Of a stretch of DNA of 64,000 nucleotides, positions 41,505 to 48,912 are shown piece after piece. Origin of the DNA: Woeseia oceani. GTDB taxonomy: Bacteria; Pseudomonadota; Gammaproteobacteria; Steroidobacterales; Woeseiaceae. The stretch's first letter is position 1. Each line of letters begins with the position of its first letter. The DNA lies in contig NZ_CP016268.1 of assembly GCF_001677435.1 (NCBI RefSeq), positions 2,779,001 through 2,843,000 of the forward strand. The letters run 5' to 3'. Under the pieces are notes generated by a model. That model was not told the origin of the DNA. It worked only from the letters and a program-made list of their open reading frames with translations, and did no database searches. The position numbers and the translations under genes were made by a program.

Positions 41505-42281
41505 TCAATCCTCGGTAGTCGGTTTCGTCATCGGAGCATCCACCGGCGCTGACGAAAATGACTTTTCGCCGTTGATCATGGCGGAGATCAGGCCATTTTT
41601 TTCGCGAATCTCTGTAATTACAACGCCACCGATGTGTAGAACAATCAACACCATCAGTGTGTAAAAGGAGAATTCGTGGACCGTTATGAATGGCTTGCGA
41701 AATGTGCGCATCTCGTCGTACGCCACCGCGTCTACCGCATCTTTCGAACCGGGCTTTAGATTTGCCAGTCTGTCGGGGTCACCGTTTGTCACCCAGTCAG
41801 CAATCGCACCACCAAACGGTGGTTTGTAGAGGTCCGTTCCTGCCAGTACCAGCCCCGTAGTCGCCTGGGCAAACAGGAACACCAGCAACAACAGCACCAT
41901 GATCCGGCCTGGCGGATTGTGACCCAGGTAGCTGGGTGAGGTGCCGGCCGAAAATCCACGTACATACTGCCGCAGTGAGTGCACGTAACCGCGTCGGAAA
42001 GGCAACATTGCGCGCCATCGCGCGTGAACGCCACCAATGAAGGCCCACACGAAGCGCCAGCCTAGGTTTATAGCAAAGACATAGCCCACGTAGACGTGCA
42101 GTGTTTTTAGTAGCACTTTGCCATCTGCGCTTACACCGAATGATTTTTCGTTCAGGATAGCAAGCCCAAGCACCGTCAATGCCAGTACGCACAATACGTT
42201 GATCCAGTGAAACCAACGGACAGTGCGATCCCATACGCGGTAAACCGTTCGAGTGCCGTGTTCTTCCGTCTTACTTTGCAT
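41505..42281 (-). CDS. Cytochrome b561-type membrane protein
   Basis: A 258-residue integral membrane haem protein of the bacterial b561/Ni-Fe hydrogenase b-subunit fold. It has WDRTVRWFHWINVLCVLALTVLG near 20 with a haem-ligand His, HVYVGYVFAINLGWRFVWAF near 65, a third span ending AQATTGLVLAGTD near 150, and VHEFSFYTLMVLIVLHIGGVV near 205 with two more histidines. It probably passes electrons between quinone and a partner. The ATG at 42281 follows the preceding 50-codon ORF by 2 bp; a further ATG at 42296 is possible. Confidence 0.88.
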   Translation of the reverse strand: MQSKTEEHGTRTVYRVWDRTVRWFHWINVLCVLALTVLGLAILNEKSFGVSADGKVLLKTLHVYVGYVFAINLGWRFVWAFIGGVHARWRAMLPFRRGYVHSLRQYVRGFSAGTSPSYLGHNPPGRIMVLLLLVFLFAQATTGLVLAGTDLYKPPFGGAIADWVTNGDPDRLANLKPGSKDAVDAVAYDEMRTFRKPFITVHEFSFYTLMVLIVLHIGGVVITEIREKNGLISAMINGEKSFSSAPVDAPMTKPTTED

Positions 42282-42283
42282 TA

Positions 42284-42436
42284 TTAAGGCTTCCATCGTC
42301 CGTCAGGTACATCGTCTGCCGTTAGTGCCGACTGCTGCATGACTTTGCTGAAAAATTTGCCGTCGGGACTATCCGGCAGGAACCGCGGGCTGCAATCAGC
42401 TTGTCGAACAAATTCGATGGGTTCACAAATTGTCAT
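42284..42436 (-). CDS. Hypothetical 50-residue ORF between phosphatase-like and b561 genes
   Basis: ATG 42436 overlaps the end of the phosphatase-like gene by 14 bp and the TAA at 42286-42284 is 2 bp before the b561 ATG, so it fills the gap exactly in an otherwise tightly packed block. The product has two cysteines (residues 4 and 15) in a short soluble sequence containing CSPRFLPDSPDGKFF. I recognise no family. It may be a small operon protein or the tail of a decayed gene. Confidence 0.4.
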   Translation of the reverse strand: MTICEPIEFVRQADCSPRFLPDSPDGKFFSKVMQQSALTADDVPDGRWKP

Positions 42437-43055
42437 GGACGCTCCTGCCCAGATAATTCCGGACCCTGTTTTCCATCTGCAGTTGGTCAAGTCCCGCTTG
42501 TCGCGCCAGAGCGATGGACTGTTCAGCTCCCATACCGTGGTCGTTCGCAAGGTGCACAGCGAACCAGGCGCTTGCCCGGTTGCCGCTTGAACAATGCAAC
42601 AAGATCTTTTGATTGGCGTGCTGTCGGACGAGCCTGCTGATGGTCTCCATAGTCTCCTGATTGAGACCAGTGCCTTCGGTGGAAACCGGCAGATTGAAAT
42701 AAGCCATCCCCAGGCGTTGCACCTCGGCCGGCTCATCCCACTCAAACTCGGACGGTTCACGCAAGTTGATCACAACGCCAACACCATGCTCACGGGCAAC
42801 CTGCAACGCCGCGCGGTCTGGTTGTGCCGAGAAAAACAGGTGCTTTACGCTGACAACATTGTCGATGCCGCCCCACGTCTGCGCTCTGCCAATATCCGCG
42901 GCAGTGATAGTCGTTGCGGCTTGCTGGCTTGGTATTGCAGCGTGAGGAACATCGCCTGAAGCCGCCGTCGGGCTGTACTGGCAAGCCGCTAATGCGAACA
43001 CTGCAAACAACATGCTCAGCATCGACGGGCGGATGCCTTTCATCGTGTGTACCAT
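42423..43055 (-). CDS. Lipoprotein with protein-tyrosine-phosphatase-like (DUF442-type) domain
   Basis: A 210-residue protein with lipoprotein signal (LSMLFAVFALAAC, Cys25) and a dual-specificity phosphatase-like fold: LFFSAQPDRAALQVAREHGVG near 75, VVINLRE near 95, and the P-loop HCSSGNRAS with Cys155 and Arg160. The Cys-to-Arg spacing is four residues (CX4R), as in the phosphatase-like half of the Blh family, not the classical CX5R. Blh-type proteins lie in BigR-controlled sulfide operons, and a BigR-like gene is divergent here. The ATG at 43055 has GGAG 8 bp upstream. Whether it is a phosphatase or acts on sulfur compounds is open. Confidence 0.85.
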   Translation of the reverse strand: MVHTMKGIRPSMLSMLFAVFALAACQYSPTAASGDVPHAAIPSQQAATTITAADIGRAQTWGGIDNVVSVKHLFFSAQPDRAALQVAREHGVGVVINLREPSEFEWDEPAEVQRLGMAYFNLPVSTEGTGLNQETMETISRLVRQHANQKILLHCSSGNRASAWFAVHLANDHGMGAEQSIALARQAGLDQLQMENRVRNYLGRSVHDNL

Positions 43056-43208
43056 TTGTGAAGCTCCCTATTCGCACGCGGACAGGCCGTGGGGCGACGA
43101 CGTTCCCTGTCACCGGTTCAAAGAGTTCGCTGGCGCATGTAAAAGCCAGCGGACAGACACAGGTAGTTTTGCCGCTCTATTGCATATTCATACTATCTAA
43201 ATTACTTT

Positions 43209-43224
43209 CTACGCATATACGTAG
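43209..43224. promoter_or_regulatory. Candidate operator in the BigR-like/phosphatase divergent gap
   Basis: CTACGCATATACGTAG is a 16-bp inverted repeat with one mismatched pair, 17 bp before the BigR-like start, in an AT-rich part of an otherwise GC-rich intergenic region. ArsR-family repressors bind this kind of site. No binding motif is known for this protein, so the call rests on symmetry and position. Confidence 0.35.
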
Positions 43225-43241
43225 TTGCCACAGTGTACGGA

Positions 43242-43562
43242 ATGCCAAACGAGATGAAGAAAAAGCGACTGGACGGTGCGGCACTGCGCCAGCACGCAGA
43301 CGAAGCATCAAGACTGCTGAAGACTATCGGCAACCCCATTCGCTTGATGATTCTCTGCACCCTTGTTGAAGGGGAGTACGCTGTCGGTGAACTCAATGAA
43401 CGCATTGCGCAGTCACAGTCCACCCTTTCGCAACATCTGGCCATCTTGCGACGCGAGGGCATTGTGCAAACACGCCGGGAAGCGCAGACGATCTACTATT
43501 CGCTAAACAGTACAGAGGTCCGCTCTTTGATGGAGTGGCTGTACAAGACCTATTGCCGCTAA
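43242..43562 (+). CDS. ArsR-family redox repressor of BigR/SqrR type
   Basis: A 106-residue winged-helix repressor closely resembling BigR and SqrR, which sense persulfides through a Cys pair. Both cysteines are in the expected places: Cys39 in RLMILCTLVEGEYAVGEL and Cys105 at the C-terminal end (WLYKTYCR). The DNA-recognition helix is in SQSTLSQHLAILRREGIV. It should repress until an inter-subunit-type tetrasulfide or disulfide forms, then release the divergent phosphatase-b561-DUF302 genes; this is inference from the family. Start codons GTG 43233 and ATG 43254 are also possible. It converges with trxC. Confidence 0.9.
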   Translation: MPNEMKKKRLDGAALRQHADEASRLLKTIGNPIRLMILCTLVEGEYAVGELNERIAQSQSTLSQHLAILRREGIVQTRREAQTIYYSLNSTEVRSLMEWLYKTYCR

Positions 43563-43641
43563 TAACGTGCATCCGGATCCGGGACTTCCGGAGAGTCTCA
43601 GGTCACCATGCACCGGGGCTGGACCGGGCTAACCCGGATCA

Positions 43642-44079
43642 TCAATCGAGATGGCTCTCAACCCACCGTACGATGTCAGGTGCCCGCATGGCACCGGCCT
43701 GGCGAGCGACCTCTTTGCCGGATTGAAAGCAGATCAGCGTAGGTATGCTGCGGATCTGAAATTGCGCGCCGATGCCCGGCTCCTTTTCAGTATCGACTTT
43801 GGCCAGGCGTACTCTCGGTTCCAGCAATTCCGCAGCGCTTGCAAATGCCGGCGCCATCGTCTGGCACGGCCCGCACCATGGTGCCCAGAAATCCACGACC
43901 AGCGGAATGTCGTTGCGGTTCAGGTGACTCTTGAAAGCAGCCTGCGTGAGCGACAAGGGCGTTCCGGTAAAGAGCGGCTTGTGGCACCTTCCGCAAGTCG
44001 GCCCGTCACTCAATCGATGCTGGGGAACGCGGTTGGCGGTATCGCAATGTGGGCACACGACATTGAGCAGATCACTCAT
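43642..44079 (-). CDS. trxC: Thioredoxin 2 (zinc-ribbon thioredoxin)
   Basis: Cytoplasmic disulfide reductase. The 145-residue product has an N-terminal zinc ribbon (CPHC near 9 and CGRC near 28) and a thioredoxin domain with active site WCGPC near 69 in VVDFWAPWCGPCQ and cis-Pro in IRSIPTLICF. The ATG at 44079 begins the conserved zinc-ribbon sequence. Its position next to the BigR-like gene supports a redox-stress theme for this block. Confidence 0.95.
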   Translation of the reverse strand: MSDLLNVVCPHCDTANRVPQHRLSDGPTCGRCHKPLFTGTPLSLTQAAFKSHLNRNDIPLVVDFWAPWCGPCQTMAPAFASAAELLEPRVRLAKVDTEKEPGIGAQFQIRSIPTLICFQSGKEVARQAGAMRAPDIVRWVESHLD

Positions 44080-44206
44080 TGAAGTAGTTCCTCGCTGGAC
44101 CAAATGACGCCAAAAGCGCCACGCTGTAGGCCCGGATAATAACGCCACGTAAAGGTGAAGCGGTATTCTGTAGTTGTGTAGGCACTATCCACGCCGGGTC
44201 CCGGAC

Positions 44207-45001
44207 TCAGACAGCAACGGACGCTTTTATGTGTGGGTGTGACTGATAGTTAAGAATTTCGAAATCGTCGAAACGGTAGTCGAAAATACTCGGCGGTCGC
44301 CGTTTGATCGCCAGGCGTGGCAATGGCAGCGGCTCGCGACTAAGTTGTTCATCAGCCTGCTCAAGGTGATTCGAATACAGATGGCAATCGCCACCCGTCC
44401 AGACGAAATCACCGACGCCGAGATCCGCCTGTTGCGCCACCATGTGCGTCAATAAGGCATAAGACGCAATGTTGAACGGCACCCCAAGAAAAATATCGGC
44501 ACTGCGTTGGTACAGCTGACAAGACAACTTGCCATCCGCAACGTAAAACTGGAACAAGCAATGACACGGCGGCAACGCCATATTTTCGATTTCCGCGACG
44601 TTCCAGGCATTGACCAGAATCCGGCGTGAATCCGGGGTCTCGCGAAGCATTCGGATGATTTCGCTGATCTGGTCGACCTTGCGACCGTCCGGCGTCGGCC
44701 AGCTACGCCACTGCACTCCGTACACCGGCCCCAGCTCACCGTTCTCATCGGCCCACTCGTTCCAGATCGAGACGCCGTTGTCCTGCAGATAGCGGATGTT
44801 CGAATCCCCGCTCAAGAACCACAAGAGTTCGTGGATAATAGAGCGCAGATGCAGCTTCTTGGTCGTCACCAGCGGAAAGCCGGCCCCAAGGTCAAACCGC
44901 ATCTGCAAGCCAAAGCGACTCAGCGTGCCGGTGCCCGTGCGGTCACCTTTCACCGTTCCGTTGGTGCGCACTTCGCGCATCATTGCCAAATACTGTTGCA
45001 T
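44207..45001 (-). CDS. thyA: Thymidylate synthase
   Basis: Methylates dUMP to dTMP using methylene-THF, producing dihydrofolate for FolA. The 264-residue product is exactly the E. coli length, with catalytic Cys146 in [28 protein letters not shown] near 20, and the dUMP-binding [17 protein letters not shown] near 168. It lies 9 bp downstream of lgt, the conserved lgt-thyA pair. Confidence 0.98.
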   Translation of the reverse strand: MQQYLAMMREVRTNGTVKGDRTGTGTLSRFGLQMRFDLGAGFPLVTTKKLHLRSIIHELLWFLSGDSNIRYLQDNGVSIWNEWADENGELGPVYGVQWRSWPTPDGRKVDQISEIIRMLRETPDSRRILVNAWNVAEIENMALPPCHCLFQFYVADGKLSCQLYQRSADIFLGVPFNIASYALLTHMVAQQADLGVGDFVWTGGDCHLYSNHLEQADEQLSREPLPLPRLAIKRRPPSIFDYRFDDFEILNYQSHPHIKASVAV

Positions 45002-45010
45002 GTCAGTCGT

Positions 45011-45793
45011 TTACGTTGTCCGGTTTCGGTCCCGCGCCGCCAGCCCCATCAGTACCGCGCCAAGAACTATCATCGGCAAGCTGAGAATCTGTCCCATCGT
45101 AACCCAGCCCAGCGCGAGGTACTCAAGGTGCGCATCCGGCACGCGGTAAAACTCGATGAAGAAGCGGAAAACGCCGTAACCGATCAGGAACAAGCCGGAA
45201 ACGGAACGGTACGGCCGCTGCCTGGCCGAAAACAGCCAGACGATGACGAACAGCACGAAGCCTTCCAAAATCGCTTCGTAGAGCTGTGACGGATGCAGAG
45301 ACTGACCGTTGACGTTGAAACTCCACGGCACGTCGGTCGGCTTGCCCCACAACTCGCCATTGATAAAGTTGCCGAGACGACCAAAGCCGAGACCCAATGG
45401 CGCCAGCGGAGCTGCGAAATCGGTCATTTCCCAGAAACGGTGTCCCAGCTTCCGGCCGTACAGCCACATGGCCGTCATGACGCCAACCAGGCCACCGTGG
45501 AACGACATGCCACCTTCGGTGATCTTGAACACATACAGCGGATCGCTCAGCAGATTGTCCCAGCCGTATACCAGGCAATAACCGAGCCGGCCGCCCAGTA
45601 TGACGCCGAGCATGGCGTAGAAAATCAGGTCATCGACCTGCTCCACACGAATCGGCGCCCACGGTTTCGCAGCACGCCGCCGCGCCAGCCACCAGGCGAA
45701 GATGAAGCCAAGTACGTACATGAGCCCGTACCAGCGCACTTTGACGAAGCCGATCGAGAATATGACCGGATCAATTTCGGGAAAATTCAGCAT
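45011..45793 (-). CDS. lgt: Prolipoprotein diacylglyceryl transferase
   Basis: First enzyme of lipoprotein maturation, acting in the inner membrane on the lipobox Cys of proteins such as LolB, RlpA and the DUF4136 protein of this window. The 260-residue protein has about seven membrane segments, YGLMYVLGF near 22 with its essential Tyr, MSFHGGLVG with the essential His near 103, the Lgt signature GRLGNFINGELWG near 142, and the final LGWVTMGQILSLPM. Confidence 0.97.
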   Translation of the reverse strand: MLNFPEIDPVIFSIGFVKVRWYGLMYVLGFIFAWWLARRRAAKPWAPIRVEQVDDLIFYAMLGVILGGRLGYCLVYGWDNLLSDPLYVFKITEGGMSFHGGLVGVMTAMWLYGRKLGHRFWEMTDFAAPLAPLGLGFGRLGNFINGELWGKPTDVPWSFNVNGQSLHPSQLYEAILEGFVLFVIVWLFSARQRPYRSVSGLFLIGYGVFRFFIEFYRVPDAHLEYLALGWVTMGQILSLPMIVLGAVLMGLAARDRNRTT

Positions 45794-45889
45794 GGATCGC
45801 AGCTTGCCTAAACGCCCGTCGCGAGTCCAGCGGACCTGAAGGTTTCCGGTATAGTGACGCCTTCCCCGTTAGCCAGACAAAGCCGCCGT

Positions 45890-47965
45890 ATGAACAGTAC
45901 AAAACCCCGCAATCGACTGATTAAGGAAACCAGTCCCTATCTTCTGCAGCACGCCGACAATCCCGTTGACTGGTTTCCCTGGGGAGAAGAGGCATTGGCC
46001 GCCGCTCGCGAGCGCGATTGCCCGATTCTGCTGTCCGTCGGCTACTCGGCGTGCCACTGGTGCCATGTAATGGCGCACGAGTCGTTTGAGGACGACGCCA
46101 CCGCGCAACTCATGAACGCCCTCTACGTCAACGTCAAGGTCGACCGCGAAGAACGGCCGGATCTGGACCGCATCTACCAGACAGCTCACCACCTGCTGAC
46201 CCAGCGCGCAGGCGGCTGGCCGTTGACGATGTTCATCAATCCACACGATCAACGGCCCTTCTTCGGCGGCACCTACTTTCCCAAGGAAGCGCGCTACGGT
46301 ATGCCCGCATTCGCGGACCTGCTCAAACACGTATCGACCTACTTTGCTGAACAACACGATGATCTGGCGAAGCAGAGTGCGCAGCTGGACGACATACTCC
46401 TGCAACTCGAGCCCAGCGGCGTATCCAGCAGCGACGCCTTGAATGCCACACCGCTTGCCAGTGCCCGGGAAAAATTTGAAACCCAGTTCGATCGCGACTA
46501 TGGCGGGCTCGGCGGCGCGCCAAAATTTCCGCACCCGGCAATACTGGAACGTTTGCTGCGTGATTGGCGCGCCAGCGCGCACGCGGCGGAGCCGGATGTC
46601 GATGCCCTGTTCCTGGTGTCACTGACTCTGAAGCGCATGGCTGACGGCGGCCTTCGCGACCACCTTGGCGGCGGTTTTTGCCGCTATTCCGTGGATCGTT
46701 ATTGGCAGATTCCGCACTTCGAGAAAATGCTCTACGACAACGGTCCCTTGTTGGCCATTTACGCACAGACCGCACTGGCTACAGGTGAAACGGAGTTTCG
46801 CGACATTGCCAATGAAACCGCCGACTGGCTGCTGCGGCGCATGCGCTCACCGAACGGCGGCTTCTACGCCAGCCTCGATGCGGATTCAGAAGGCGAAGAA
46901 GGCAAGTACTACGTCTGGACCCCGGACGAAGTACGGTCACTGTTGGCGGAGGATCAATACACCGCTTTCTCGCGTTATTACGGACTCGACAAAGAAGCGA
47001 ATTTTGAAGGTTGCTGGCATTTGACCGTGCAGGAAGACCGCGTTGCGCTGGCCGGCGAGCTGAACTGCACAGCCATAGAGTTGGGGGAATCGTTGCAGGC
47101 AGCGCGCGGTACGCTGCTGGCACAGCGCCAGAAACGCGTGGCTCCGGCGCGGGATGAAAAGCAACTGACCGCCTGGAACGCACTCGCCATTCGCGGCCTC
47201 GCCATTGCCGGCCGTGCATTGCAAAGACCCGACCTCACCACGGCCGCACAGGCAGCCAGCGACTTCGTGCACCAGCAATTGATGGTCGATGGCCGTCTGC
47301 TCGCCAGCTTCAAGGACGACCGGGCGCGCTTCCCCGCTTACCTTGATGATCATGCATTCATGCTCGATGCGCTGCTGGAATCACTGCAAAGCGACTGGCG
47401 CAGTCGTGATCTGCACTTTGCCGTGCAGCTCGCGGAACTGTTGCTGGAACACTTTTACGATCCTGACAAAGGCGGCTTCTGGTTCACCGCCAACGATCAC
47501 GAGCAACTGATGCACCGACCCAAACCCATCGCCGACGAGGCGCTGCCGGCCGGTGCGGGCATTGCGGCATTCGCCTTACAGCGCCTCGGCTTTTTGCTGG
47601 GTGAGCCGCGCTATCTGGATGCTGCAGAGAAAACCCTGATGTACGCCTGGCCGGCGCTGGAGCAGCATGCTCAAGGCCACGTCAGCTTGCTGAGCGCACT
47701 GGAAGACTACCTGACGCACCCGGAGATCGTGGTTATTCGCGGCCCGGCGGATACGATCACGGAATGGCGCGATTCGGCCGCCAGAGTGTTCGCGCCACGC
47801 CGACAGGTATACGCGATTGCAGACGACGCAAGCGACTTGCCGGGAGCGCTGGCGGAACGCAAGGCGGTGCCCGGCAAAACGCTGGCTTACTGCTGCGTAG
47901 GTACACAATGTTCGTTGCCGGTGGACAACTGGGAAGCACTGGTCGCCGCCTTACGCGGAAGTTGA
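45890..47965 (+). CDS. Thioredoxin-domain protein of the YyaL/SPATA20 family
   Basis: A 691-residue cytoplasmic protein. Residues 1-170 are a thioredoxin-like domain starting [21 protein letters not shown] with Cys55-His-Trp-Cys58 in [16 protein letters not shown]; the rest is an alpha-alpha barrel related to GlcNAc 2-epimerase ([24 protein letters not shown] near 265, [18 protein letters not shown] near 335). It ends with a cysteine pair in [11 protein letters not shown]. The family is widespread but its reaction is unknown; co-occurrence of redox cysteines and a sugar-isomerase fold is notable. The ATG at 45890 is preferred to a GTG at 45854. Confidence 0.92.
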   Translation: MNSTKPRNRLIKETSPYLLQHADNPVDWFPWGEEALAAARERDCPILLSVGYSACHWCHVMAHESFEDDATAQLMNALYVNVKVDREERPDLDRIYQTAHHLLTQRAGGWPLTMFINPHDQRPFFGGTYFPKEARYGMPAFADLLKHVSTYFAEQHDDLAKQSAQLDDILLQLEPSGVSSSDALNATPLASAREKFETQFDRDYGGLGGAPKFPHPAILERLLRDWRASAHAAEPDVDALFLVSLTLKRMADGGLRDHLGGGFCRYSVDRYWQIPHFEKMLYDNGPLLAIYAQTALATGETEFRDIANETADWLLRRMRSPNGGFYASLDADSEGEEGKYYVWTPDEVRSLLAEDQYTAFSRYYGLDKEANFEGCWHLTVQEDRVALAGELNCTAIELGESLQAARGTLLAQRQKRVAPARDEKQLTAWNALAIRGLAIAGRALQRPDLTTAAQAASDFVHQQLMVDGRLLASFKDDRARFPAYLDDHAFMLDALLESLQSDWRSRDLHFAVQLAELLLEHFYDPDKGGFWFTANDHEQLMHRPKPIADEALPAGAGIAAFALQRLGFLLGEPRYLDAAEKTLMYAWPALEQHAQGHVSLLSALEDYLTHPEIVVIRGPADTITEWRDSAARVFAPRRQVYAIADDASDLPGALAERKAVPGKTLAYCCVGTQCSLPVDNWEALVAALRGS

Positions 47966-47978
47966 GCCTTGCGCCAGG

Positions 47979-48899
47979 TCAGTAGGCGGTCAGCATCATG
48001 CCTGCAGTGGGCGCGACGCTGTTGCCGCCCGCGAGCGCAAACTCTACCGGTACTGAAACCATTTTCAGGCCTGCATTGCGAATAACCGCAAAGTGCAGAT
48101 GCGGCCCGGTCGAGAAACCGGTATTGCCGGCATCGGCAATGTACTGACCCCGGGTGACACGTTCACCCGGTCGCACCCTGATCGAGTTCCAGTTGAGGTG
48201 CGCGTAGATCGCGAAGGTACCGTCGTCGTGCACGATACGTACAACGTTGGCGGCGGCACCGTCCGCGCTCTCCAGCGAATCGCTGCTCCGGTAATTGTTG
48301 GAAGTGACATCAATGACCGTCCCGCCACGCGCAGCGTGTACGTTGCTGCCTATCGGCATCGCGATATCAACGGCGTACGCACTGTCGGCTGTCGTGTGAG
48401 TACGTGCATCCGGATATGCCTGCGATACGCGATGGCTGACGGCCGCAGGAAACGGTGCACGGTACGGCTGATCAGGACTGTGCTGTGCTGCCGGATCACC
48501 GGGCAACCACACGTAGCGGTAGCGGCCATCGCCCGCATCTCCGGCTTCACCGGATTCGAGGACAGTACGGCTCTGCGGCGACAGTATCCATTCTTTGGCT
48601 TTTTCCGTTGCGTCAACCCGGGACAGCATCAGTTGCACAGGCACAAGCAGTGAATTGTCCGCGATCAGTTGCCAGCGACCGTTCAGAAGCTGCCGCTGCA
48701 ATGAGACTCCCTGGCCGCGGTCGCTGCCCGGCAGCTCGCGCACTTCCACTTCGTCCTCTGTCAGCGGTTCGCGGTCAGTAAATACCCATTCGCCATCCGG
48801 TCCGCGGTACTTGTAGAGCGTTTGCGCTGGCACGACAACGGACAGCAACAACAGCGAGATGCCTGTGACGACGACCCCTCGCTGCAACCGGCTGAACAT
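47979..48899 (-). CDS. M23-family peptidoglycan endopeptidase with DUF4124 domain
   Basis: A 306-residue secreted protein with signal peptide (VVVTGISLLLLSVVVPAQT), an N-terminal DUF4124 domain (LYKYRGPDGEWVFTDREPL near 28) and a C-terminal LytM/M23 domain: YAVDIAMPIGSNVHAARGGTV near 175, then YAHLNWNSIRVRPGERVTRG and the zinc/catalytic TGPHLHFAV near 270. The first zinc histidine is probably the one upstream in RTHTTADSAYAVD, displaced relative to the usual HxxxD; that assignment is uncertain. It starts 13 bp after the double-HtrA gene, suggesting co-transcription. Confidence 0.88.
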   Translation of the reverse strand: MFSRLQRGVVVTGISLLLLSVVVPAQTLYKYRGPDGEWVFTDREPLTEDEVEVRELPGSDRGQGVSLQRQLLNGRWQLIADNSLLVPVQLMLSRVDATEKAKEWILSPQSRTVLESGEAGDAGDGRYRYVWLPGDPAAQHSPDQPYRAPFPAAVSHRVSQAYPDARTHTTADSAYAVDIAMPIGSNVHAARGGTVIDVTSNNYRSSDSLESADGAAANVVRIVHDDGTFAIYAHLNWNSIRVRPGERVTRGQYIADAGNTGFSTGPHLHFAVIRNAGLKMVSVPVEFALAGGNSVAPTAGMMLTAY

Positions 48900-48912
48900 C
48901 CTTTGGCCGCAG

